From Hyaloscypha bicolor E (taxonomy: Eukaryota; Ascomycota; Leotiomycetes; Helotiales; Hyaloscyphaceae): a stretch of DNA of 64,000 nucleotides. The notes under the pieces are model-generated. The model did no database searches, was not told the origin of the DNA, and saw nothing but the letters and a program-made list of their open reading frames with translations. The stretch spans positions 155,308 through 219,307 of the forward strand of contig NW_020194684.1 in NCBI RefSeq assembly GCF_002865645.1. The letters run 5' to 3'. The position numbers were made by a program, and so were the translations under genes. The number at the start of each line of letters is the position of its first letter. Positions within the stretch are counted from its first letter, which is position 1. This document shows positions 49,436-58,563 of the stretch, piece after piece.

Positions 49436-49720
49436 GTATTAGTTTAGTAGAAATATATAATACTATTATATAATTATAAAATACTATTTATATAAATTAG
49501 TAAAATAGTTATTTTTCCCGAAATAAGAATTATAATATTATAATATTAATATATAATTCCTAAATCTACTAAGCCTAATAAAGACTAGCTACTAGTTAAG
49601 TTATTTATATAATACGAGATTATATAATTATTACCTATTATTTATATTCTATTACTTCTAGTTATTTCTATATTATATAACTATATTATATAACTATTAA
49701 TAACTATAGCTATACTAATA
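49436..49720 (-). repeat. LTR-B, intact 5' LTR of element 1
   Basis: 285 bp, TATTAGTTTAGTAG to GCTATACTAATA, followed by GTTTT (49721-49725). Confidence 0.9.
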
Positions 49721-49725
49721 GTTTT

Positions 49726-50560
49726 AATATAAACCTTTTTAAAAAGATTAAAATAAACTAGAATAAATATTATAATAAAAGCTTTTTTTAAAACCTTAAA
49801 GCTTCTAGCTATTTTATTTATTTATATAAAGAAATCGGATTTTTAGCTCTTTTCTATTCTTTTAAAAGATTTATTTAGCTTATAATTATTTATAAATAAT
49901 AATAAATAATTCTATAATAGAAATTAATAAATCCAAGAAATACTTAAATATTATAAAATAATTCTAATTCTAGCTATTTAATAATATTATAAACCTATTT
50001 AGGATTTATTCGAATATTTTCTATTTTAATAAAAAAATCTAAGAATTCGATTTCCTTAATATTAAACTCGCATTTATTAAGTTTATAAAACAGGTTATTT
50101 TTATTTTTATTTCGGGAATAAATAAGAATATTATTTAAATAAATAATTATAAAATAATTTAGGAACTTTATAAATATAATATTAATATATATTTAAAATA
50201 TAACTAGTATATTAGCTAGACTAAAAGATATTATAAGATATTTAAAATAGCTATAATAGGTTTTAAAAGTTATTTTTTACTTATATTTTTTATAAATTCT
50301 TATTTAATAATATATATTTTTAAAATTTAATTTTTATAAAGATTTTAGCTTTTTAAAGCTAATTAAGAGTTTTATTAATAAAAGAAAACAAATACTAATT
50401 TTTAATTATAATTTAATTAAGTTTATAAAAATTAATATAAAAATATAGCTTTCTATTTTTTTTAGAAATAAAAGAAATAAGTATTTCTATAAGGCTTTTA
50501 TTAGATTTTATTTAATATTTATAAAATATATTTTATAAATATAAATATAATACTTCTAGT
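49726..50560 (-). pseudogene. Reverse transcriptase of Gypsy F (degenerate)
   Basis: Minus-strand blocks: ISKKNRKLYFYINF (normally KKDGKLRFCIDFR), an AKIF-KLN-KNIYY region, YFIIIYLNNILIYSRNK (mutated YLDDILIYS, about 50140), then LNKCEFNIKEIEFLDFFIK and VFLGFINFYYR (about 49930). The frame runs into the Copia insertion at 49726 and resumes at 37592. Confidence 0.85.
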
Positions 50561-53053
50561 TAGGTTTTTAATAAATTATATAAAGATCTATATAAAACTA
50601 TACTATTTATATTAATAGAGTATTTAATACTATTAAAATTAGGAAATTTCGAAGCTTTATTAGAATTAAAATCCTTTAAGAAATTTTTATATTTATTATT
50701 CTAGAAATATATAAATATTTTTAAGGCTTCTTTTTAGAAAATATTAATTTATTATATTAAAATCTTTTATTTAATATTACTAGAATTATATAATAAAATA
50801 AAGATCTAATAACTATTATATATATATAGAACCTATTATTTAAGATAATTATATTTATTTTTAGTTAAAAATAAAACTTGAAATATTAGTTTAATATATA
50901 AATTAAGCTTTTTATTAAATTCTTTTAATATTAGAATCTTAATATTATTAGACTATATAAATATATATATTTATTATTTTTTAATATAGTTTATATATTA
51001 TATAAGAGTTATTTTATAAAATTATATATTAAAAACAAGGTTATAAAAGCTAATATTCTTATTTTTATAAAACTAGAACTTAAAAAAAAAAAATTTATTA
51101 TAATTATCTATAATAAATATTTTAAGATTATAGGCTTAATAGATTTTAAATCTGTTTTTATAAAAGATTATAAATTCTTAATTATATTTAATTAAAATAA
51201 TAAAGTTCCGGCTTTAAATCTAATTATTATTAAGGAAATTATAATCTAATTTAATATTACTAAATTTATTATATATTTCTAAAATATCTATTTCTAGTTA
51301 TATTAATCTTATTTAAATAGTTATATAAAATAATATACTCTTTTTATTATAGCTAAAATTATTAATATTTAAAATTTAGTCTTTTTTTAAATTTTTTTAA
51401 AAAGGGGTTTTTTTAAAGTACTTTTTTATAATAATATAAACCTATTTTATAAATCCCTTAACTCTTTTATAATTTTAGCCTTATTAGAGTTCTATTAAGT
51501 CTATTTATTATATTTAAAATACTTTATATTTCCTAAAAAGTGTTTTTTCTAATTATAAGTCTAATAAACTATATTTAAAATAGAACTAGTATTCTAGTAA
51601 AGTCTAAAAGAAACTAAAATACTATTTGAGAATTTCTTATATAATTTTCGGAACTTATTTTACCTTTTTTAATAGCTTTATAAATTAGAATTTACTAAGT
51701 TAAAGTTTTTAAAAATAGAATTATTTTTATTAGATTTTTCTATTTTTACTTTCCTTAATTTAAAATAAGTAATATATTCTATTTTCTAAGCTTTTTTAAG
51801 CTATTTAAGAATAGATATTATTTTAATTTCTAAAAAAATAGAAAATAAATATTTAATAAGTCTTATAATTAAATAGAATAATATTAAGAATTCTAATCTA
51901 ACTTCTTTTAGGGCAAAAGTTCTAGTTAATTTCGAAAATAATTATTCGAATATATAATTTAGTAATTATTTTATTATTTTTCTAATAAAGACTTCAAAGT
52001 TCCTTAAAAATATTTTATTAATAAATTTAAAGTATTTAGAATATATTAGCTAAATAGGCTTTAAATTACTTTTAATAAATCTTATATAATAATAGGCTTT
52101 ATTTTATTATAGTTTTCTAAATATTATAAGATTTATTTCTAAAAAATACTTATAATAGAATTAATTTTAGAAGAATATCTATTATAAGTTTAAAATTAGA
52201 TTCTAAAGATTACTTTTTAGAAAAATACAAATATTTTCTATTTTTTAAGAAACTTTCTATAATATAAATCAGGTATTCGAATTTTAAAAAGCTTTTTTTA
52301 GTTTAAATATATTTTCAGAATATTATATAATAGCTTCTAATAAATAGTATTAAAATTATTCTCAAGATTTATTATATTAGAAAAGGAAATAAGTTCTAAT
52401 TCTATTTCAGGAAATTCTTTAATAGAAATTATTAAAGAAAATAAAATAAATTTATAAATAAAGTTTTTATAAAATATAATAAATTATAAGATATTCTAAA
52501 ACGTATTCTTATATTATTCTAATTATAAAATATATTAATTAATTATATTTACTAATTTTTACTTTTACTAAAATACTTTAATTTTAGTATATAAGCCCTA
52601 TTTTATAGTTTAAATAATAATAACTTGGGTATTAATATTATAATAAAACAATATTATTATATTATAATAATAATATATAGATAGATTTCAAAGAAAAGAG
52701 GTGTGGCACGGGTGGCCAAAGCTTAAATACAGTGAGTATGGTCACGTGAGCCTGCACGTGACTACTAGCACATAATTGCTATGCAATAATTAATCTCGGT
52801 ATTTTAATTATTACCAGAATTATTTTCGTTATTATTACTAGTTCTTAAAGGCTCCTAAAGGGCCCTATTAAAAGTATTAAACGAACCTTTATTATTACCT
52901 ATATTAGGATTAATTTAGTCGACTTCCTTTATAGAAATAGCTTTAGTAAAAGGTTTTATATTTTATAGATTTCGAAATATAATTATTTATTAAATTATCT
53001 CTTTTAAAAATAGAGAAATTAGCTTATAAGATATTTATTAATAAGTAATAAGA
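50561..53053 (-). other. Presumed gag/protease region of Gypsy F, unreadable
   Basis: It lies between the 5' LTR and RT, where gag and protease belong. It is heavily RIPed with no block I could identify. A less mutated patch at about 52690-52960 carries two CACGTG cores. Confidence 0.5.
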
Positions 53054-53323
53054 TAATAGAATAAATTAGTAAGTTATAAAATTATAGTATTAAATTTAAT
53101 ATAAAACTAATTTCTATTTCTTTTATAAGATTCAAGAAAGCTTTCTTTAAATAGAAAACTCTAATAATATATATATAATTAGTAATTTATAAACCTAATA
53201 CTTATAATATAAATAGTAGTTAGTTATAATAATAAAGGGCTATTAATCTCGCTAATTAATACCTGTAATATTCGAGATTTATTATATATTTTTTTAGTTA
53301 TATATAACCCTATATATATTATA
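53054..53323 (-). repeat. LTR-F, 5' LTR of Gypsy F
   Basis: A 270-bp direct repeat of 33017-33287, with slightly higher GC (for example CTCGCTAATT and CCTGTAATATTCGAG). Confidence 0.75.
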
Positions 53324-53775
53324 TATTTTTTCTTATAAAATTTAAAATAAAATTATTTTAAAAATAATAAAAAATATTTCAAGCCTTTTTATTATATATA
53401 TTATATTTATTAAATATAAAAGACTAATTTTTTTCAAGTTTAAACTTATAATACTAATATTTAATTTAATTAAAATAAGAGTTTTAATAAAATATAAATT
53501 TCTATTTATATAAATTATATATAATATTAGATTTTAAGCTTTAAGATAACTTATATATATATATTTTATAAAATAGATTAAAATTTAAACTTCTATTAAT
53601 ATTTACTTAAATAATTTAAGAAAGAAAATATAAAAAATCAAGAAAATAATATCTTTATTTTTAAAGCAGTTTTTAATTAATAAGACTTTCAATTTTATCT
53701 TGAAAAAAATTGATTTTATAATCTTAAGTTGAATTTTATTTAATATTAAAAAACCGCTTATTAATAAAGGCGTTG
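53324..53775. other. AT-rich RIPed host sequence right of Gypsy F
   Basis: Probable right part of the TIR-bounded DNA transposon. No coding block was recognised. Confidence 0.4.
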
Positions 53776-53840
53776 TGAGTTAAGATATTAATTATTAGTT
53801 TTAAGGGTTTTTGGTATAAACTCGCGTGTTTTGGTGCGGG
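53776..53840. repeat. Right terminal inverted repeat of the 22-kb interval
   Basis: Ends GCGTGTTTTGGTGCGGG at 53824-53840, the complement of 31561-31577, and keeps similarity inward (GGGTTTTTGGTATAAACTC). Normal-GC sequence starts immediately outside. Confidence 0.8.
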
Positions 53841-55217
53841 ACTTCGGTTAGAGCAGCACGAATAAAGTCAACAGACTTTGTTAGGATATTGCTAATAGGG
53901 ACCGGTGTTATTGAAGTTGAGATGTGAAGAAGAGCGATGCTGTGCATACAACAAATGTCCGAAACCTCCGAAACGTCTCCAGACCGGACATCGGAACACG
54001 TGAGTATCATTCAAGTGCTAGACTGCCCACCTCCCTGAAATCCGTCCCTACATCAATCGATGTCACCAAAAGTTGAACTCTCCGTGGTAAGGCACTCAAA
54101 TTTCTCGAAATTTCCTCCAATGGAAGTCTATGAAGTCAGATGCCGGCTGGGGCACATTCGACAATGATATGACAGTTCATGGCAAGTCGTGACTGGGGAC
54201 CTTCATTTTTGCGTGTGCAAGACGACCAAAGGCCGCCCCCCTCTTTTCTCGACTGTTCAGGCGCATTTTCAACTACCATTTTCACGCGTGTTGACTTTCC
54301 GTCAACTGGCCAGTCCTCATTTCCACAAACCTGGTCTCTGACCATGCTTCGAGTTGGCACATGCCATCTTGGCAACTTGGCAACTTGGCACTCAAGTATC
54401 GGCGTCTGGATACTATTCTCATTCGATGAAGAGGGCGGCGCGGGGCCGACTAATGCTTGATCAGACCACCCGCCTTGTCGAAGTATCTCCTCGTCTTGTC
54501 AACGCACATGTCAATTGGACGCACCGCCCGTCCTTTATCAATTATTTTCTTCTTCAAGATTCGCATTGCTCGATTATCCATATTTAGCCTCTGTTGAGTC
54601 ACTTTTTATCAGATACAGGGGAAACGATTGCGCAGAATACTCTTTTCTTCTTCCGTTTATTGAAAAACGTTCCAGGCACATATGGTCAGCAAAAGAAATC
54701 GGACCCGTCGGTTGCGGGGAAATCCAGGGCTGAAAGATCACTTCAGGGAAGATGCTGCCAGGATCTTGGTAGATCAAATCGCTGGTACCCAATTGAGGCT
54801 TTGGGTGTGTCTTACGTTCCCGTTGACCTCCGACGCCTTGCATCCCGTGCCCGCATTCCCATTTCGTAAACCTCCTTTCCACTGCAGAGTTCTACTATTT
54901 AGCTTCTTGGCCCCTACTTGGCAGTTGATCTCTTTGGTGCTCTTCGAATATCTTCCTTTTCGTTCCAAAGTTTTTCTCTTTAGCCTCTTGGCAGCTGATC
55001 TCTATGGTGATGTTTAAACACCACCTGGCAGAGGTGAATAGTCTGTGAACATTTAACTAACAGTCACATAATGGTCGAGAATGACGCCCAAACACTTGGC
55101 GCAAGTGTGCGCAATTATTGATAAATCCTCCCTTCAATCCCATTCCTTTGACATTATCATCTCCCAACACTGTCGTGTTCACTCTTTGCATATCCTTCAC
55201 CAACATAGAGTAGCAAC
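53841..55217. other. Intergenic region at the edge of island 2
   Basis: Many short overlapping ORFs on both strands but none with a domain, intron pattern or good context. Small local duplications occur (GGCAACTT three times near 54370-54385; a TTGGCAG-TGATCTCT unit twice near 54920-55000). The last 100-200 bases should hold the promoter and 5' leader of the gene at 55218. Confidence 0.5.
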
Positions 55218-56312
55218 ATGAGGCTCCCTACTGCAGCAGTCTCTCTCATCCTCCTTGGTCTCGCTTCCGCCAAAACCATCACGGTCACGACCACAGGCGG
55301 GAAGACCATCCAACAAGCTATCGATGATGCTCATCCAGGAGACAGAATCGTTGTCGAAAAGGGCACCTATGCTGAGCAACTGACCATCTCCAAGAATGGC
55401 ATCTCTCTCATCGGCCACGAGGCAACCCTGAGCGTCCCTGGCACTCCTTTCCACAACACTTGTTCCGGCCTCGCTGGCCCGGACGTTACAAACCAAGTTG
55501 ATCCAACCGTCGATACCCAGGCTGGGATCTGTATCACCGGTACCGACGTTTCTCTCGCCAGGTGGGAGTTTGAACACCGAAAGTTCAACTCCGTCGGGAG
55601 CACTGTCAAAGAAGTCTCTGTCAAAGGCTTCACGGTGAACGGCTTTGGGTTAGGGGTGGCAGTGGTTGGGGCACGGGATACGACTGTGTCGGGCAACACA
55701 CTCATCGACAACAACTTCTACGGCGCCCTGACTGTGGGCTCTAAGAACACTGTCTTCAAGCACAACACGGTATACTCGACGCCCCTACCATTCCCATTCA
55801 TTCGCGTCATTGGAATATGCATGGACGACAGGAACCCGGTTTCTGTACATCACAATGAAATCAGCAACTACTGGGTTGGCTTGTGTTTGCAGACGAATGA
55901 AGCGAACGTCTATGAGAATCGCGTCCACGACACATGCATTGGCGCATACGTGGACCCCAACGTTGATGGTGCGAAGGTCCATGACAACGATATCTCCGGC
56001 ACGGGGGCGAACTGCAGAGCCCCAGATGGCTCGGCTAACCCCATCTTCGGCGGGCAAGTGTATGGAATTGTTATGTCCGGTGCGATCAATACTGTTGTGA
56101 AGGGTAACAATATCCATGACAAGCTTGGCCTGGGATATGGTATCGCGATCATGGATGATGCTTCAGGGGCGGTTGCATCGGGGAATCTGGTTGAGAAGAA
56201 CAGTGTGACGGGAAACGAGATTGATATCCACGTTGAGACGATAGGAAAAAAGAATGTGGTGAAGAAGAACAATATATGTGCTTCTTCGTTTCCGTCGGGT
56301 CTGTGCAAGTAA
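55218..56312 (+). CDS. Secreted right-handed parallel beta-helix protein (NosD/PbH1-like)
   Basis: An intact, intronless frame of 364 residues. Residues 1-18 form a signal peptide (basic start, hydrophobic core, A-S-A before the mature KTITV). The rest shows repeated short beta strands with Asn/Gly turns typical of PbH1 repeats: GKTIQQAIDDAHPGDRI near the N terminus, then ladders such as NTVFKHNTVY, NEANVYENRVHD and GAKVHDNDISG. This is the NosD/Beta_helix branch of the pectin-lyase fold. Such fungal proteins are presumed extracellular carbohydrate-active or wall-associated proteins. I see no clear lyase/hydrolase catalytic set, so the reaction is unknown. Several Cys residues suit disulfides. 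Its GC-normal sequence shows no RIP. Confidence 0.88.
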   Translation: MRLPTAAVSLILLGLASAKTITVTTTGGKTIQQAIDDAHPGDRIVVEKGTYAEQLTISKNGISLIGHEATLSVPGTPFHNTCSGLAGPDVTNQVDPTVDTQAGICITGTDVSLARWEFEHRKFNSVGSTVKEVSVKGFTVNGFGLGVAVVGARDTTVSGNTLIDNNFYGALTVGSKNTVFKHNTVYSTPLPFPFIRVIGICMDDRNPVSVHHNEISNYWVGLCLQTNEANVYENRVHDTCIGAYVDPNVDGAKVHDNDISGTGANCRAPDGSANPIFGGQVYGIVMSGAINTVVKGNNIHDKLGLGYGIAIMDDASGAVASGNLVEKNSVTGNEIDIHVETIGKKNVVKKNNICASSFPSGLCK

Positions 56313-56496
56313 GGATGGAGCTTGAGGAGTTGCGAGTGTTGTTTGGGGCGCTTGGATCGCTACTTAATGTAATTCTGAGGAAATTTTGACCGCTGAGAAA
56401 TAATTTGAAGGCGATGGATTTTGTTTCATTCAATTTGCAAAGTGGTTGTGACAATTGAACGGGAGAAGGGGGGTACTCGAGCCATCCAATACAATA

Positions 56497-56970
56497 TCAA
56501 TCGTTGGAAGGAACCGACTCATGTTGACTGAAGTTTGGTAGGTCTCTCGCACGGAATTCCCACGGCCTATCCGTCGTAAAGATCCAAGGAAGGCCAAAAC
56601 AAAGTCTCAAGTCCGCGTCTTCGTAGAATGACTTCAAAGGACAGGGCTCATCCAGTGTTAGGAACCCTTCAATGCGATATCTCAAGCAATCGAATGGATT
56701 CGAATCGTTGACCCGTCGATTGCTACAACAGATATAATCATGTTTCGAGTCAGCGCTAGGACAGTAGCCCGCCCTGCAAACCCCGTTTGATAACTTTTGA
56801 CGGAAATTCACACCTTTGAGGTCCATAGACTCGTTTAGGAAGAGTGAAAAGTCAATCCAAGAAGCAGGGTTCCCTTCTTCCTCGCCATCTGCTTGACAGA
56901 GCAGTATTACCAAGATCAAGGGCGTGGAGAGTGTTGGTATGACGGAAGATGAAAGTTCCCAAGATTCCAT
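56497..56970 (-). CDS. Hypothetical protein, 157 codons, doubtful
   Basis: An uninterrupted minus-strand frame, convergent with the beta-helix gene and ending 184 bp past its stop. The start gives a mildly hydrophobic stretch (about residues 8-27). The middle has several Cys (GVCRAGYC, ICC) and the C-terminal part is aromatic-rich (CFGLPWIFTTDRPWEF). No family was recognised. It could be a small secreted protein, a remnant of a larger gene, or a chance ORF. Codon quality cannot be judged by eye. Confidence 0.35.
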   Translation of the reverse strand: MESWELSSSVIPTLSTPLILVILLCQADGEEEGNPASWIDFSLFLNESMDLKGVNFRQKLSNGVCRAGYCPSADSKHDYICCSNRRVNDSNPFDCLRYRIEGFLTLDEPCPLKSFYEDADLRLCFGLPWIFTTDRPWEFRARDLPNFSQHESVPSND

Positions 56971-57597
56971 CTATTGTTGCAAACCCGTGCAAAGACATTA
57001 TGGTAAGATGTTTCCAGTGACAACTTCAAAAAACCCTGTCATCGAGAGATACGTGGCCCTGTACGTACGCGTATTAGATCGTGAGCGCCGTGAAATAAAG
57101 TTGAAGTGATTGCAGCGAAGGGACATTTTGGAGTAAGCGAGCGAGGCTAGAGGTGACATGTCGTATCATGCGGGTTTCGTAAAACTCAAGCTCTAGAGTG
57201 CGAAGAGCAGTGAAACCTCCAAAGAATTTGACCTATGGCGCAGCGGCAGTGGTCCATTTATGTAAGTGGGACCTCGATCCCCGCAGTTCTCAGAGTCCCG
57301 GTGCAGATCCCGACAAACAGGCCGCACCTAGGAGGCTCCAGAAGCGCCATTGACCTTTGGAGGGGCGCTCATGAACGAGATTTCCAAATATACTTTCTGA
57401 GAGTGCGTCGGATCTTTCGAACCTCTGCAAATGCCACAATGGTACCCTTTTCCGAAAGATTGAGTGCCGTATGCCAAGCAGATTAGGTACCTCTGAGACA
57501 CAATCATGGAGAATCTTGCTTTCATTCCCATCTTGCGATAGTGGATGCTACACAGCTACATAAGTAAGGAACGTGGAGTGAAAATCCTCAAGTTCAG
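56971..57597. other. Intergenic region, nothing recognised
   Basis: Contains only short ORFs on both strands without domains. Confidence 0.4.
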
Positions 57598-58092
57598 TCA
57601 GTGTTTCGACGAGCTCGAGACGGAATGTGACCCGTTTGTCGGACAGGTACTGGTTGTTGGGCAGACACGTATCCACTCGGGGTTGTGTTCTAGCCGCCGT
57701 GAGTCATAACAGGTATAATGGACGAGCTTCCTAAGCCTTAGGTGTCTTGAAATAGTCTGCAGTCGCTCGATGCCGTTGCGCCATTGAATTTGAGGTTTTT
57801 GACATTGGGGTGCTTTATCAGCACTGACTTGCTAGATCTACAAGGTGAACTGAAGGGCTTCAAAATCCAAGTGAGCAGCAAGATGCTCGCAAATGTTGTC
57901 GATGATTTCGAGTGGTAACAACACCACGGGGTCGCGCTTGGGTTGTGATAGAACAGTTGCGCCTTTTGACGGCCCCAGAGCAAGGTCCCTGGGTGAAGTA
58001 ATCGGATAGAGGATCTGCATTGTATGTTGGAGTCCCACAAGAGGGTATGAGGTCGACGAGGCGCAGTCCATGGGGTGAGAGCGTGATGTCAA
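57598..58092 (-). pseudogene. F-box gene remnant
   Basis: The minus-strand frame from 58092 contains a readable F-box start (PVVLLPLEIIDNICEHLAAHLDFEAL): the L-P-x-E-I-x-x-x-I motif that binds Skp1 in SCF ubiquitin ligases. It then stops at 57838. Downstream, other frames carry F-box-protein-like pieces (SSKSVLIKHPNV, then GIERLQTISRHLRLRKLV) down to about 57598, implying frameshifts or an unrecognised short intron. The N-terminal extension before the F-box is uncertain. It may be a decayed gene or one whose splicing I could not solve. Confidence 0.5.
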
Positions 58093-58315
58093 TGGAGGGG
58101 AGAGGTAGTCAGGAAAACGGGAGTCGGCCGAATGTGTTCACGCAAGTGATCTGGCACGAGCAAAACCATATACAGGTGAAGGATGTGGACGAGGATTTAG
58201 TTCGAAGTCATGGGGCAGTGGAAGCGAAGTGAGGTGAGGCGAGGTGAGCTGTAGTGAAGTGAAGGCGGAGAAGGACAATGCCTTTGAGTGTTTGGAGGCG
58301 AGGTTGCCTGATGGT

Positions 58316-58367
58316 CACGTGCACAGCTTTAAAGTGGTTTCCATTTTCGGCAACGCGGTGCAACGCG
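58316..58367 (+). promoter_or_regulatory. Putative Rif1 promoter elements: CACGTG and a paired ACGCG
   Basis: About 200-250 bp upstream of the Rif1 ATG lie a CACGTG E-box (58316-58321) and two ACGCG cores exactly 10 bp apart (58353-58357, 58363-58367). ACGCG is the core of the MluI cell-cycle box bound by MBF, which drives G1/S expression of replication genes in fungi. Function here is inferred from position only. Confidence 0.45.
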
Positions 58368-58563
58368 CTTCGAATCGCCGCGATCGTGGTCCAACGACAT
58401 TCGCGCTTTCGGCCTCTGCAACCGCGACGACAACACCACAACTCCTCTCTCGACGCTCCGACATCGACGACTGGACACACTGCTGGGGATGGAAGAATAG
58501 GAGGCATGAAATGAGTCTCGATGCAGCTGGCACGACCTGCGCAACGCCCCAGAGCTCGCAGCC

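Larger units (their letters stand above)
37593..49720 (-). mobile_element. Copia retrotransposon, element 1, inserted in Gypsy F with GTTTT duplication
   Basis: GTTTT stands at 37588-37592 and 49721-49725. On the minus strand the 5' LTR is 49720-49436, followed by a leader, gag-like sequence near 47.8 kb, and integrase (about 46.8-46.2 kb). RT (about 45.8-45.3 kb) and the 3' untranslated part at 44170-43975 follow. The 3' LTR is split by element 2 into 43974-43786 and 37669-37593. Without the nested element it would be about 6.0 kb. The internal sequence is a near mirror image of element 2. All frames are destroyed. Confidence 0.88.
33017..53323 (-). mobile_element. Complete chromodomain Gypsy retrotransposon F, split by nested insertions
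   Basis: Direct repeats of about 270 bp (33017-33287, 53054-53323) are the 3' and 5' LTRs of a minus-strand element. RT is at about 50560-49830. The RT/RNase H frame stops at 49726 and resumes in frame at 37592 once the 12.1-kb Copia insert and one copy of its GTTTT duplication are removed. RNase H, integrase and chromodomain follow to about 34990, then a 1.7-kb extra region to the 3' LTR. A solo LTR-B (35818-36099) also interrupts integrase. Without the insertions the element would be about 7.9 kb. A purine-rich tract (AGAAAAGAAATATAG) precedes the 3' LTR. Gag/protease should lie at 50.6-53.0 kb but is too decayed to place. Confidence 0.85.
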
